A stretch of DNA of 64,000 nucleotides from Acanthopleura granulata. Taxonomy: Eukaryota; Mollusca; Polyplacophora; Chitonida; Chitonidae. Under the pieces are notes generated by a model, which saw only the letters and a program-made list of their open reading frames with translations, searched no databases and was not told the origin of the DNA. The DNA lies in contig JABBOT010000001.1 of assembly GCA_016165875.1 (NCBI GenBank), forward strand, positions 45,559,250 through 45,623,249. The letters run 5' to 3'. Positions 46,601 to 55,760 of the stretch are shown here, piece after piece; the stretch's first letter is position 1, and every line of letters begins with the position of its first letter. Made by a program: the position numbers and the translations under genes.

Positions 46601-46698
46601 TCTGGGTCAGCAGGAGTTCAGTGGCTACACATATGGACAGCTGAAGAGAGACCTGGAGGTTTTACCCCGACTGGATATCCTCAGACGACTTCACAATG
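34528..46698 (+). CDS. Partial multi-exon gene with DED-like and death-domain-like modules
   Basis: Seven exons share strand, splice signals and phase: 34528-34653, 36526-36729, 37545-37775, 42162-42584, 44967-45007, 45482-45545 and 46384-46698. Most are phase 1-1; the two short ones are 1-0 and 0-1. Joined, they add 468 codons of open frame. The first two exons contain YRSVLFILNKCL..RKRQ and EDLEDGNELFQGLEKIHLSP, which recall death-effector helices. The next three are Ser/Gly/His-rich linker. The last holds a death-domain-like block with LPVNVMQYL, GWTELAALKK, SPFQYLLGQQE and LPRLDILRRLHN. A DED plus DD layout would fit an apoptosis or innate-immune adaptor related in architecture to FADD. 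No caspase or kinase domain is seen. The 5' start and 3' stop are not found. Confidence 0.6.
35270..35720 (+). repeat. MITE-like repeat, copy 2
   Basis: Shares the T-rich plus TTTTGATTGTGTGG block with 7650-7720. At about 35635-35715 it carries an inverted match to 7562-7640 (TTTAATGGTCTTTTCACTCA). It lies in an intron of the death-fold gene. Confidence 0.45.
36526..36729 (+). CDS. Death-fold gene exon: DED-like second half
   Basis: Acceptor TTTTGGCAG and strong donor CAG|GTGAGT, phase 1-1, 68 codons. It contains NNLSIPKKLHACKHA and then EDLEDGNELFQGLEKIHLSP followed by DILLMQIL. This order (IPKK, then ED..ELF..LE, then L..LL) is that of the later helices of a death-effector domain. Confidence 0.65.
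37545..37775 (+). CDS. Death-fold gene exon: linker
   Basis: 77 codons, phase 1-1, acceptor GTTTTAG and donor GTAATG. Rich in Ser, Thr, Gly and Cys (for example YITRTSPSEGAKDRLSDGRS). No domain recognised. Probably a disordered linker. Confidence 0.6.
38195..38206. repeat. Target-site duplication of the Penelope-like element, left
   Basis: CAGTCTGCATCA, identical to 40982-40993. The 12-bp length fits Penelope-like elements. Confidence 0.85.
38239..38421. repeat. Penelope-like element, left inverted pseudo-LTR
   Basis: 183 bp, the perfect reverse complement of 40800-40982. It overlaps the first codons of the ORF. Confidence 0.93.
38289..38330 (-). ncRNA. Hammerhead-like motif, left copy (antisense to the ORF)
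   Basis: Mirror image of 40891-40932 by virtue of the perfect inverted repeat. Only transcripts of the minus strand would carry it. Confidence 0.4.
38379..40811 (+). CDS. Penelope-like reverse transcriptase with GIY-YIG endonuclease
   Basis: 810 codons from a GTG at 38379. The frame is open from 38364 and the first ATG is at 38499 (769 residues from there), so the true start is unsettled. It encodes the single protein that copies element RNA and nicks DNA. An N-terminal conserved block has ADKGKATAILDKS (about 260). The RT shows YDVADLFTNVP with catalytic Asp at 401-404, GLPTGSPLSPIVSEIYL, the catalytic pair in KVDD (Lys498, Asp500-501) and IPFLDVQV. The C-terminus has a GIY-YIG nuclease: GVVYQIKCHCNATYIGETGR at 698-717, with RIKEHK after it. 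There is no internal stop or frameshift. The first position of the RT motif C is Lys, where an aromatic residue is usual. Length is normal for the family. Confidence 0.93.
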   Translation: MSTCRTIFRGIRLDAAVQDINRLNKLEKKYLKSSNHLTFLMKCRDHSVIPKGLRLRSPINLQAAHRILQQASTLLVKERIRHHRKTKAYSTGEIAKQQEKLQSTVQPDVYTQLRQVQTKSNNTLNLQIKSKQQQKFNNLTRSTANPASQNQLEINRREFISKTVVNLSSKPLNPHQLNLLSKGLNFIPTTNTIPKDDFIINIEDGLQQLAPGGHIDYLRHQIATLLDKAQPQHNNLTREERKAITELKEDKSIVIAPADKGKATAILDKSAFNTLVDNLLGDESTYRTLKTDPTNKYNRQHRSFLNQLKTNGEITHETQRKLIVQHPRPPYARATIKIHKDPVKARLLICSRGTVFYNTAQFLTKILAPRSKAANSFINHSAEFCNKIRQIKEPCQLVSYDVADLFTNVPTNLALDLIRQKITDDPPVTPLSPGSIVRLLEYCLSSTYFTWGDTIYEQIHGLPTGSPLSPIVSEIYLTELENKALSTSPIQPICWMRKVDDTFVALHQNDDPTVLLDHLNSQHQRMKFTMETETDHEIPFLDVQVKRTTDGLQTTVYRKATHSDQYIHYKSNHPPKIKTDIISTLTRRATHICTNKLDEEITHLRAVFTQHNGYPANKVNKAIQKIIHPPPNQLTRVRDEGPGIRISLPYIGPTSHKIARLLKQSTGIETLFKNQTILKSLLHATGKRRATKPSPPKGVVYQIKCHCNATYIGETGRPLGTRIKEHKSSVKKSDSKSAISDHIQENPHHNIKWNTIRTLNSNQPNWKKRKLQEAIQIKRLKPSLNRDQGIYLPSAYDLLILQTDLEPHRA
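40800..40982. repeat. Penelope-like element, right inverted pseudo-LTR
   Basis: 183 bp, identical in inverted orientation to 38239-38421. It overlaps the last codons and the stop (TAA, 40809-40811). It carries the sense copy of the hammerhead-like motif. Confidence 0.93.
40891..40932 (+). ncRNA. Hammerhead-ribozyme-like motif in the pseudo-LTR
   Basis: The order of parts is that of a minimal type I hammerhead. Stem I is TCAC/GTGA (40891-40894 with 40929-40932). The first core strand is TTGATAA (40895-40901), then one extra C. Stem II is GATGT/ACATC (40903-40907 with 40916-40920) with an 8-nt loop. The second core strand is GAA (40921-40923), then a self-complementary ACGT as a tiny stem III and a C at the expected cleavage site (40928). 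The usual first strand is CTGATGA. Here C3 is U and G8 is A, which keeps a possible 3-8 pair. The extra C and the changes make activity uncertain. Confidence 0.5.
40982..40993. repeat. Target-site duplication of the Penelope-like element, right
   Basis: CAGTCTGCATCA, identical to 38195-38206. Confidence 0.85.
41607..41912 (+). repeat. tRNA-headed SINE family B, copy 1
   Basis: A tRNA-like head with a B-box-like GGTTCAATCC at about 41656, then GGGCCATACCAAAGACTTTA, a middle with GGCATGATGTTCC and GGCAGCATTTTGG, and an end reading ACGACATTAAACCCCAAGC. It pairs with the copy at 58091-58428. Confidence 0.75.
42162..42584 (+). CDS. Death-fold gene exon: long linker
   Basis: 141 codons, phase 1-1, acceptor TGTTTTCAG and donor GTAAAA. 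It starts QTLSVGEEHAMASGYGSASS and is Ser/Gly/His/Asp-rich, with a possible short motif MTYIPLHVAELR. The base composition is more GC-rich than the flanking intron, which supports coding. Confidence 0.7.
42585..44966. other. Intron of the death-fold gene
   Basis: AT-rich, with (CCTA)n and C-rich short runs near 44400-44470. Nothing else is recognised. Confidence 0.45.
44967..45007 (+). CDS. Death-fold gene microexon, 41 bp
   Basis: Acceptor CATCTTTCAG and donor CTG|GTAAGT. It reads NNGVGVSPALGSL, phase 1-0. The phase matches the exons on each side. Confidence 0.6.
45085..45230 (+). repeat. tRNA-like SINE fragment
   Basis: A tRNA-like phrase with a B-box-like GGATTCAAACCCAGC at about 45160, an A-box-like CCTGGTGGGCATT at about 45110, and a following body (GGGAGTTTCTCCCAC). 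There is no matching copy elsewhere in this window. Confidence 0.35.
45482..45545 (+). CDS. Death-fold gene microexon, 64 bp
   Basis: Acceptor TCTCTACAG and donor GTATGT. It reads NSCNPGQGTEGGACHVDPKP, phase 0-1. Together with the previous exon it restores phase 1. Confidence 0.6.
45965..46310 (+). mobile_element. LINE fragment (endonuclease-RT linker region)
   Basis: The frame reads PPWLNLWFYECKLEKMKRKA and later LFNRLNKPQSSV and LPNCLAMLQDYMIKR. These resemble the segment after the APE-type endonuclease in LINE ORF2 proteins (W..E....K...R, then a short L-P..A..F-like stretch). There is no RT core. It lies directly upstream of the death-domain-like exon, inside the intron. Confidence 0.5.
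46384..46698 (+). CDS. Death-fold gene exon: death-domain-like module
   Basis: 105 codons, phase 1-1, acceptor GGTTTCAG and donor GTAACT. It begins SWTGDRASGFYDDDSLVIDL and continues with a six-helix-like pattern: LPVNVMQYLTSEMDI, GKGWTELAALKKYV, SRVNRIKGNHSIQSPFQYLL, YTYGQLKRDLEVLPRLDILR. The W-x-x-L, S-P..LL and T..L...L..L.R.D positions fit a death domain. Raised GC content supports coding. Confidence 0.75.
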
Positions 46699-46720
46699 GT
46701 AACTTCATTTAAAGTCGTTA

Positions 46721-47180
46721 GATGCTCATAATGAAGAGGAGGACTGTGCTCAGCGTACAAGTACCCTATTTCTTTGTTTTGGGTTGGTTTTTAGCATGGT
46801 GTAACCTCATAATGATGCTCATAACGAAGAGGAGGACTGTGCTCAGCGTACAAGTACCCTATTTCTTTGTTTTGGGTTGGTTTTTAGCATGGTGTAACCC
46901 CATAATGATGCTCATAATGAAGAGGAGGACTGTGCTCAATGTAAAACTACCCCATTTCTTTGTTTTTGGTTGGTTTTTTAGCATGGTGTAACCCCATAAT
47001 GATGCTCATAATGAAGAGGAGGACTGTGCTCAATGTAAAACTACCCCATTTCTTTGTTTTTGGTTGGTTTTTAGCATGGTGTAACCCCATAATGATGCTC
47101 ATAATGAAGAGGAGGACTGTGCTCAATGTAAAACTAGCCCATTTCTTTGTTTTTGGTTGGTTTTTTAGCATGGTGTAACC
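46721..47180. repeat. Tandem repeat, 93-94-bp unit, ~5 copies
   Basis: Units start at 46721, 46814, 46907, 47001 and 47094, each beginning GATGCTCATAA.GAAGAGGA. Units 1-2 share one variant (CAGCGTACAAGTACCCTAT) and units 3-5 another (CAATGTAAAACTA.CCCAT), so the array grew in at least two steps. A 93-bp period is a multiple of three, which explains the open frames on both strands. It follows the donor of the death-domain-like exon. Confidence 0.95.
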
Positions 47181-47814
47181 ATGAAGAAAATATTTGTTAC
47201 GTTAGGCATGGTTGATGCAGGAAATTTTTATCCGAGTACATAAAAACTTTTGGTGCAGTAATGTGACATGTTATTACCACCAGATGCTGTTAATAGCCTT
47301 TATTGTTAATTTCATTTGTCTTTATTGTCTTTTGAAGAGCATTTAAAGGAGCATTTAAAAATTGTTCGTTAAGATTAGGTGAAATGTTTGATGGTCTTAA
47401 GTTCATGCATGCATTATGTCATTTCTGCAGCTTTGTGGTGTTTTTTGGTTTGGGGTTTTTTGTTTTTTGTTGTTGTTGTTTTTTTTTTGTACTTAATATA
47501 TGAACTCTAACGTCCTTAGTTATGAGCGCTTAGTGCTGCTGTGGTTATTAGGTGGTAAATGAAAAGCTAAGATGCAAAAACATACATGTTTTCTGAATTG
47601 AATGTTCCATTGCTGTTAGCCATGGGCATTACTTGGGAAACTGTCAGGATTCAAATTCCTGCCTCACATCACATTTCTGCTTGTCCAGTTCCTGATGGTT
47701 GCCAGGGTAGGTGAAAAGGTGACGCAAAAAAATATTTAGAAACAGTGTCATTGACAATTTAACATGATTGGAATTTAATGTGCTCAAGTCTTAAAGAAAA
47801 GCTGTTAAGAGTAT

Positions 47815-48090
47815 TCCATTATCATGGTATCTTGTTGGCCAGTATGAGTATTCCATTATCATGACATGGTGTGAAGCTGGTCATTAGGACTTCAGTGTTC
47901 CATTGACATGCTGTGAAGCTGGTTATTATGACTGAGTGTTCCATTGACATGCTGTGAAGCTGGTTATTATGACTGAGTGTTCCATTGGCATGGTGTGAAA
48001 CTGGTCATTATGGCTGGGTGTTCTATAAACATGGTGTGAAACTGCTGACTGAGTGTTCCATGGACATGCTGTGGAACTGGTCATTATCAG
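47815..48090. repeat. Degenerate minisatellite, ~41-46-bp unit, ~6-7 copies
   Basis: Units are built on GAGTGTTCCATTGACATG then CTGTGAAGCTGGTTATTATG. Two adjacent units are nearly identical and the outer ones are more diverged. Confidence 0.85.
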
Positions 48091-49309
48091 TCAAAAAGTG
48101 ATACAATATCGGTTGATTACTGCAGTATTGGTACTTCCAACATTACTGGATCTCAGCATGCATGGGATGATGTGGTTGTACTTCATAGATGGTCTCTCAC
48201 TCACACAAATTGGATCTGAAAGTGTTATGTGAACAGTGATATCCTGGGTGTTGTCACCTTACTGGTCCTGTGGTTAGGCTGTGCTAGGAGTATTCTTTAG
48301 GTCAGTCTTGTTGGTGGACCAAGATCTCCACTCTGTATGAAAGCAGCAGAAAGTTAGTATCAAGGCTCTGTGACAAGCACTACAGATTACAGTTTAAACT
48401 TTATTAAACCTGGTAAATTTTCCTGTGTTTGATGCAGTATGTAGATTTGTGTAGAGAATAGTATATTTGATATGCAGTTTCATTTGTGCTTTTGCAAATA
48501 AGTTAAAAATAAGAAAAAATTGTGAGAAAAAAGTGTTCATACTCACACTGATAAAAGAATGAAAAAATTCCCAGCAGGGTTTCCAAGCAGAAGGTCATAT
48601 TTGCTCATCTTTGCCTGCTAGTAGATTTGCCTTGCATTTGATCAGAAAATACATGTTCTTTGTCTTCTTATGAACATACTTGCTGATTTGAAGGTCTATT
48701 AAAGGACTTGCCTGTTTTATTCCTGTTGTATTTTACAATAACAGATTGCTTTTTTTCTCATTATATGGAAAAGCCACAGTTTTCACATGTAAATCTGTTC
48801 AGTTTTATAGATTCGTGAAAAGTACAGAGAAAAAGAAGCACTGTGACAGCCAACCTGTGTTACAAATACAATAACTGCAGTTATCAACCTGCAAGCTACA
48901 GAGTATGAATATTAACTGTCCCCAACAGGCCAAGCCTGTCATGTATCACTACAATCCATTTGTGCAAACTGAATTACTAGTTGAATCTGTGGCAAGTCCA
49001 GTGGATCCCAAATTTCAGATTATTTGACATCCTTTTAGTATGCATGTGGTCTATGTAAAATATGCTGATTACATCATTCATAGTTTATATTCATTCAGTT
49101 TATTTATTTGATTGGTGTTTTTGATTATGGAAGGGCTTGTTTGTATTTTTGTTTTTAAATATATGTGGCAATTCTAGAATACACTCTGCTAACTTTGTAT
49201 CTAAATGAAGATTAGTATGAGAGAGAGTTCACCTGCAGTGCCAGTTGAGGTGTGAATAACAGCTGAATTCCCTTGCACGGTCTATTTACTTTGGGAAACT
49301 AGTGGACAA

Positions 49310-49960
49310 ATATTTATTCCTATCTTTGAAAGTACGGCGCCAAATGCATCAAATAAATATTTTTCATAGTATAGTTAATGACAAAATTCCATCCTTATCA
49401 ACTTTTATCCCGCCATCCCGCAACGAACGTAACCCTTAGAATGTCCGTAATTCAGACCAAATTACAGCATTAGCTTGTAGGACTTGAATGATTTAAGAGG
49501 ACGTTTTTTCCTGCAACTATTAGCGACTGGAACATGCTCCCCCCAGACTTAAGATTGATAAAAAATCCAGATAGCTTTAAACTCAAACTTAACAAACAGT
49601 TCAAAAGAATCCAGCTGCCGGATTGGTACTATGTAGGAAAAAGATAGGAAAATATTTGTCTGTGTCGTATGAGAACGGTTGTAGCTGTGTAAATGTAGAT
49701 CTGTTGTTAAATAATCTAAACGATAACTCCTTCGGTGGATGTGGATTTGGTAACGAGTCAGCAGACCATCGCCTTGTTCATTGTCCTTTATATGAGGAGG
49801 AACGTAAACATATGTTGAGTACAATTCGAGATTCTGGCTATAGCAAAAATGTAACAACCGTACTACTATTGGATGGTCAATATAATCTAAGCAAGGAAAC
49901 AAATACGAAAATTACTAAATGCATATGTACATTTATCAAAAATACGAAACGATTCATTTA
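49310..49960 (+). mobile_element. LINE 3' end (C-terminus of RT ORF with zinc-finger-like tail)
   Basis: Reading in broken frames gives INIFHSIVNDKIPSLSTFIP, then FFPATISDWNMLPPDLRLI with NPDSFKLKLNKQFKR, then YYVGKR, and finally GCGFGNESADHRLVHCPLYE followed by EERKHM. The F-F-P-x-T..W-N..L-P signature and the C-x(n)-H-x(4)-C-P-L-Y tail are the usual end of molluscan LINE ORF2 proteins. Stops lie at about 49437, 49467 and 49646. Confidence 0.75.
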
Positions 49961-50539
49961 AACAAACCACCAGCCTTATGAACATTTTAAAAATATGTTT
50001 TAACTAGCCCATTCATTAACATTAACATAGTTTAAAATAATCATTGTTCTAATATATAATATTATATAATATATATATTCAATCTTTTATAGCAATATTT
50101 AACTATATTTAGCTTTATATGTACAACAACACCCATTATGTAAATCGATGGCCAAGCTCTTGTGCACACCTGCTTTATCCTGTTTTCCCACTGAGTTTTT
50201 GCATCTGTCAGATAGCCATGTAATGATTTCATATCTCAGTCTTTTATTTTTCGATTAATGTTGTTATTGTTATTAAATTCAACACCAGCATTGTGAAGCA
50301 CATGCAAATGGAGCACCAAAATAAGCATACTTGCTTAATGATGTTCCGCAATGAAAAATAAAATATGTTTAAACCAAATATTTGTCTAGCATCAAGGAAT
50401 TTTTGATCTTCAGGTCGTATTCTCCATCATGTCTCCTCAATGCCAAACTCTTCTTGCCTCAAACAACTAGGAATTTCAGTGTAATCATTTCTGACATCTG
50501 TTATGCATTTTAGGCTCACTTCTTGACAAAGGCACCTGT

Positions 50540-51855
50540 TTATTAGGGCCTCAAGCCAATCAGGGTTGAATCCCTGTTGTTGTCGTTTGGATTATTATTA
50601 TTCCCGACAGTTTTGTCCCACGTTTTTAGAGCAAACGACAAATTGCAGAGTTATGAAACTTCAGTATGTTTTAGCTACAGACTTGAAGTTTTGCACCTAA
50701 ACTTTTGGAAACTTTTGATTACATGACTTGGAAGACATATTGGATTTTGATGAAAACATTTAAACATCTTCTTCTTCAGAACGGCTGATGATATTACGCT
50801 GAAATTTAAACTACAGTTGCACAAGGCCTAGGTGCGTTCAAGGTGGAAACGAGGTTTTTTCTCCATTGAAAGTTTTTAAAGCTCGCTATTGGGTGAAAAT
50901 GTCATGTGACGGAAAGTTCGTTTTTTGCTAAAAATCTCCACACTTGTACAGATGATGTACTGCAAATCAAGCTATCAGATGCAGTTATGGATGCTGATTC
51001 CAGATACACAAATTTGGGAAAACAGGAAGTGACGTCATCAAAACCGGAAGTGGTTATATCTCCATAACCAGTGAAGTTAGAGCTATAAAAAACACTGAAA
51101 AAAAGCCTTACTATTTATGTAGTAATTTCACAAAGAACACCCTCCTAACACTGTATTCCCTAATTTCGTTGGCCCAAATGACAAATACTGTCAAATAACT
51201 AGATGCCTGGCTTACAACAGATCCAAATATCATCAGGTGTTGACCACCATTTTCTCAAAATAAATCAGCTGGAATGCAGGTACTAGACCTATCGCCATAG
51301 AAACAGGATGTGGGGGGAACTTGCTCATAGGATGATATTTTTCTCTCTTTAATTGTAGCCACAAGTAATGGATTTTTTTTTCAACAATTATTTGTCGAAG
51401 TTTATACCTGCAAAATTACCCGGCCGTGCTTCAACACACTTCAGAGATACAGCCCACCCCTACCCGTCCCCACCATTTTCTGTGCGCCTGAATCTTGGAT
51501 ACAAAATCGAATGAGTGTTTTTATACCTAGTGACACAGTCTTAAGGCCTAACATCACTCCCAAGGCATGGAGATGAATTTTACATAACCAGAAATGACGT
51601 CAGCAAACTAAAAGTAGTACATTCCCCCCCCCCCAAAAAAAACCATCGCCATTCGCAAGAGTCAAAATTAAATAACTTCTGCAGCTAACATGGCAGAGCA
51701 GAAATGTGTGAAACTTGGGTAGGTAGTAGGCCTGGGGATTGTCTATTGCGCATAAAACTGTTGGTGTCCTTAGCCACATGACTTCGTCACCATACTGGGT
51801 TGATAGGAAAACGTTTGAGATGCATATCCTTCAGAACTCCAAGTCGGCAGGGTAT
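50540..51855 (+). repeat. Unclassified ~1.3-kb dispersed repeat, copy 2
   Basis: Longest copy of the family also seen inverted at 720-1640. It starts with a tRNA-like GGGTTGAATCCCTG and an (ATT)n tract, passes GTCCCACGTTTTTAGAG, CATGACTTGGAAGACATATTGG and CAAGGCCTAGGTGCGTTCA, and ends near GGAAAACGTTTGAGATGCAT and CGCCATTTTTAG. There is no long ORF. A SINE-like head is possible, but the length is unusual for a SINE. Confidence 0.65.
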
Positions 51856-54314
51856 CACTGAAATTCCCCCCAGCGCCATTTTTAGGGTAGACATTCATAT
51901 TTGTATGCTGTTTAAAATGTTAAAGAGTTAGGCTATGTAAATTATGGTATATTAGTTAATTATATACATACGTTATCTTACTGAAAAAAAAAATGTTTTT
52001 CATAACTTTCTTTCATGAAACCGATTTTGTATTTCTTGTTTGTCATGTTGGTTCCCATGAACCTGAAATACAGAAGTGAAGAGCTGTTGTCGCTTAGGTC
52101 AGTACAGCTGAAATCTCCAGCTTGCAGGCAACAATTTGAATAATTATCACTAATTACAGTATTTGCTTTCCTCATAAAGCGATCCTCAAACCTCCTAGCT
52201 TGCACAACAAGGAGTTGATGGATAAAAGCGTGAAATTGTAATAAATTTACTTTAGTGTCTTGAGCATAAACAAAGGCCAGGCAACAGCGTTATCTACATG
52301 CAAGAAACCTAACCATTTATCATAGAATACATTTCAGTGCCTAGGCTCTAGTGTTTTTTTTAATTTCCATTTTTCTAAAATGGACAAATTATTTCTCTCA
52401 TTTCTTTACTCATACGGTATGTTTCATCTTGTCATTTGTTATTCCATAATAACTTTAGTGCCTTGAGTTATGCTAAGTTTTGAATTCACTCGTTAGCTTT
52501 CTTTCTCATCAAGTACATTATGATGACATATGGAATCTACTGAAATAGACAACATGTACTCTCATCTCTGTGTTGTGTTTTGGACTCATTATCAAATATG
52601 GTGACACCCACAATTCAGGTCGTCTGTGTGTAAAACCATGACAGAAATTGCCAAGGATGTAATGCCGTGTTGTTGCCTGAGGTGACATTACTTGATATAG
52701 CTACCAGAGGTTATTGAGTGGTTGGTGTTTAATGGTGTGGTAAAGAGTACTTCACCCTTTCCACAAGTGGTGAGGTGGATGGGTCTATATCTCTTTACTC
52801 AGAGCCTGGAAGGTACTTTTTCTTGCATTATTTTCCTTTTCTAGGAAACTTCTCATGCATGTGCACAAAGGTGGGAAAAGTTTAATGGATTGCATCACCA
52901 ACCTGCTTATTGCTACATACTACTTCAAGTAAATGTTTGATTGATTTAGAAGCTATGAGTCAAACAATGAGAATTAAGAAGGATGTTTTGAGGACTTTAT
53001 TTCATAAAGTAATAATCATATGCCTGCAGTTGTACTACATATCTGTAAATTTAGAGCAATGAAGGTAACCATAATAGAAAGAACAGTAACTAAAACAGAT
53101 TATACCTGTCACCCATAAAGTATTGGACATTTGCTTGACACATAAAGGTTGTATACATGTACGTCCGAATTTTTATTTCGGTGTGAGCATTTATCTCAGT
53201 CGTGTTTTATTACCTTTGTAACGAATTCGTCGGTGCTGACTTTACATCACAAGACTGAGGTTCCAAATTCACCCCTGCAACAAAGCAAATAAAAAAGCCC
53301 CAGTTAGCTCAAAATGGGATTCGGCTGACTGTTCATGTATGAAAATAAGACATGCATACCAAAATTCTGATTTACCGTGAAACAAAAACATGTAGATAAA
53401 GGTCGCTTGTATCAACAAGCACTTTGAATTGGAGCCTTCAATCTTAAGTAGGGAAACTTTGGTAAAATGGGACACGGGGCTTGTAAGGTATAATTTAAAC
53501 AGGAATCAAGAATGCTGTTTATGGAGAATTCCCAGATTCTTTCCGATGTTTTGCTGATGTGTAGTGGTTCAGGTATTTTTATTATGTTCCGTTTATCTAT
53601 ACCACATCTTCGTAATAGCCCACGTCTCTGGATGTGTTAAGTCAACAAAGGATTGGGTTGAATTGTGACATCATGTGTACGACACCACCATACATGTCAG
53701 GAGGAGTTGTGAAAATTTCATATTAGCTAATGACACTGCGGCACTTGGCCACAGTTCATATTATTTACTTATGTATTTATTTATTTATTTAGTGCAGCTG
53801 CCCATATTGAGCGGCATGATTCATGCAAACATGTATTACACGTTACACAGCAGCAAAGGGGCCAAATCACACCATGTCCTCTCCTATATTTACATCTTGT
53901 CCGTCAGGTTGTTCATCGTCACGAGTCATTTTTCCCGTCCTTTCTTTCAAAAGGATGCATCGTTTACATTACAAATTAAAACTTGGCATGGCATATTAAA
54001 TTGGAGTTGCCGGTCGTTACGTTCATTTTCTACAAAAGACATGTATAATCATTTTCGTTACGGGTTGGTAATTCTGAACTGAAACTTGGTGCGCGGCTTC
54101 GGTGAAACAAGTTGCAGATCATGTTCGAGTTTTGTGATATTTCATCGATTTTTCAAAAAACTTATGACCGGTTATGTTCTTTCATAGTGTTGATTGTTTT
54201 CGACAATATTTTGATTTGCTCTTTACTTGAGGTTTAATAATGTGCAGGGGTTACTGCTTTCAATGACTAATTTTCTAAGCTCTTCGAAGCGCACAAACCG
54301 GGAAGAACAATTTC
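51856..54314. other. Gene-poor region
   Basis: No exon with clear support. A possible terminal acceptor for the death-fold gene (CACAATTCAG at 52610-52619, then a short open frame to TGA) is noted but weak. Confidence 0.4.
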
Positions 54315-54403
54315 ATTTTATTTTGTATGACCCAATGCAAGATTGAACCTGGGTCGATAAGTGTCGAGGTGGACACTTAACCACTAAGCAACCAAGGCCG
54401 GTC
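54315..54403 (-). repeat. SINE family B head fragment (tRNA-like)
   Basis: Reverse complement reads TTGCTTAGTGGTTAAGTGTC (A-box-like) and CCAGGTTCAATCTTG (B-box-like) and runs into a GGGTCATACAAAA block, as in the family B copies. The ends do not pair as a tRNA acceptor stem, so it is not a tRNA gene. Confidence 0.6.
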
Positions 54404-55589
54404 CGACAGTTAATGAGACACTGATGACCTACACCTAAACGCTTTCTGATTACACATGCACTTAGAAATGAGCACGGCTTTGGACCCCTATGTTAAAGGC
54501 GGAGTTTCAGTGTTTATGGTTAATTTCATACTTGCTGAATTATTCTTTAGAATTAGCAGATCTTTGAGAAATAAAAAGAACGCTATTTCTGAGTAATTTA
54601 TTCCTTGAGATATTTATTCAGTTTGAACTACTTATGGATCGGTTGCCACTTCTCTCCTATTTTGGCCCAAATGTCTCGTCCACTGTGCCTCGACAACGGG
54701 CTAAAAGTGAGACGATTTTTTCAAAACAAAGCTGGCTTTAGTATAAAGAAAAAACTGTACTTGATTTCCCTAGTTATTTTGTAGAGTGTGATATATAATT
54801 GACCCGATAAGATTAATACCCCATGGGTTTTTCAAATCTCTCTTCAAATACTTTTACATTTCAGAAAATGTCATGAGTTTCTCACTTTACGCCTGTTTCC
54901 CCATGCTAGTGCTATATTGCTGTCATCATGGTACATGTATATAGTTATTATGTGTATAGTTTGACAGTATGTTGCGGCTGAGCGGGGCGTTTTGTGTGGT
55001 GTTTTATTATGACATTGGAATGAAGCATTATTATTAATATGTCAGATGCCATCGCTTCATAACATGGCCGCAAAATAATACTGAATTACAATGATGTCAA
55101 ATCCATCATGCAAGCTACCATGCAGACGGTTTCTGCATTTCATCGAAACCGGACAATCCTAGGAGCAGTTACTGCATGGAAACCAACGACCAAGAGAATT
55201 AACGGTATTCATTAAATAAGCAAAACGTATGCATAGATCGGAGTGGTTTTTAAACTTGGTGTGAAGATCCGCAAAGTGAACAGAAAACTTTACCAAGACG
55301 AGACAATATTTCTAACAGTTTTTCCACGAAAACCAAAACGTGACAGACGGACACACGGAAATGAGTGTCTGCCACGGAAGCGTTTCTGGGAGATTAAATA
55401 TAGTAACAGAAAATGAATGTGTAATATTTGTTCTCAATCCTGTTTACACCTGTGTGTAGACTACGGGACTCGGAGGGAAGGTCCTCTTGCTTAGAGTCTT
55501 TCGTCACCTGCTCCGTGACTATGGGTAGGTCTGGATTGCTGCAGGACTTGATTGCAGGATTACCAGTATACACATACAGAGGCAGAGTA

Positions 55590-55760
55590 ATACAGAAGAA
55601 AAAAATATTTCGCTTATATGACGGCGGCCACCATCATGGTGTGAGGAAGCCTGACAGAGCCCGGGGTAAACCGGTTGCTGGCGGATCTTCCCACTTGCGA
55701 CCGGAGGGAAAGTCAGTGTTAGTGGGGTTTGAAATCACCGCGGTCGCATTGGTGAGATGA
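55590..55760 (-). repeat. SINE family A, copy 5
   Basis: AATATTTCGCTTATATGACG, GCGGCCACCATCATGGTG, GGTTGCTGGCGGATCTTCC, a CACTTGCGACCGGAGGG-type block, and TTTGAAATCACCGCGGTCGC with GGTGAGATGATCCTGGGTCA as the tRNA side. Confidence 0.75.

Noticed and set aside
46722..47178. Open frames on both strands (up to 89 codons) across 46.7-47.2 kb
   Set aside because: They are produced by the 93-bp tandem repeat, whose period is a multiple of three.
50500..50575. Terminal exon of the death-fold gene after GCATTTTAG
   Set aside because: A short phase-compatible frame exists, but it runs into the tRNA-like start of a dispersed repeat.
52620..52643. Terminal exon of the death-fold gene ending in TGA
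   Set aside because: Phase fits, but the polypyrimidine tract is poor and only seven codons would be added.
54315..54403. tRNA gene
   Set aside because: A- and B-box-like words are present, but the acceptor stem does not pair and the sequence continues into the SINE family B body.
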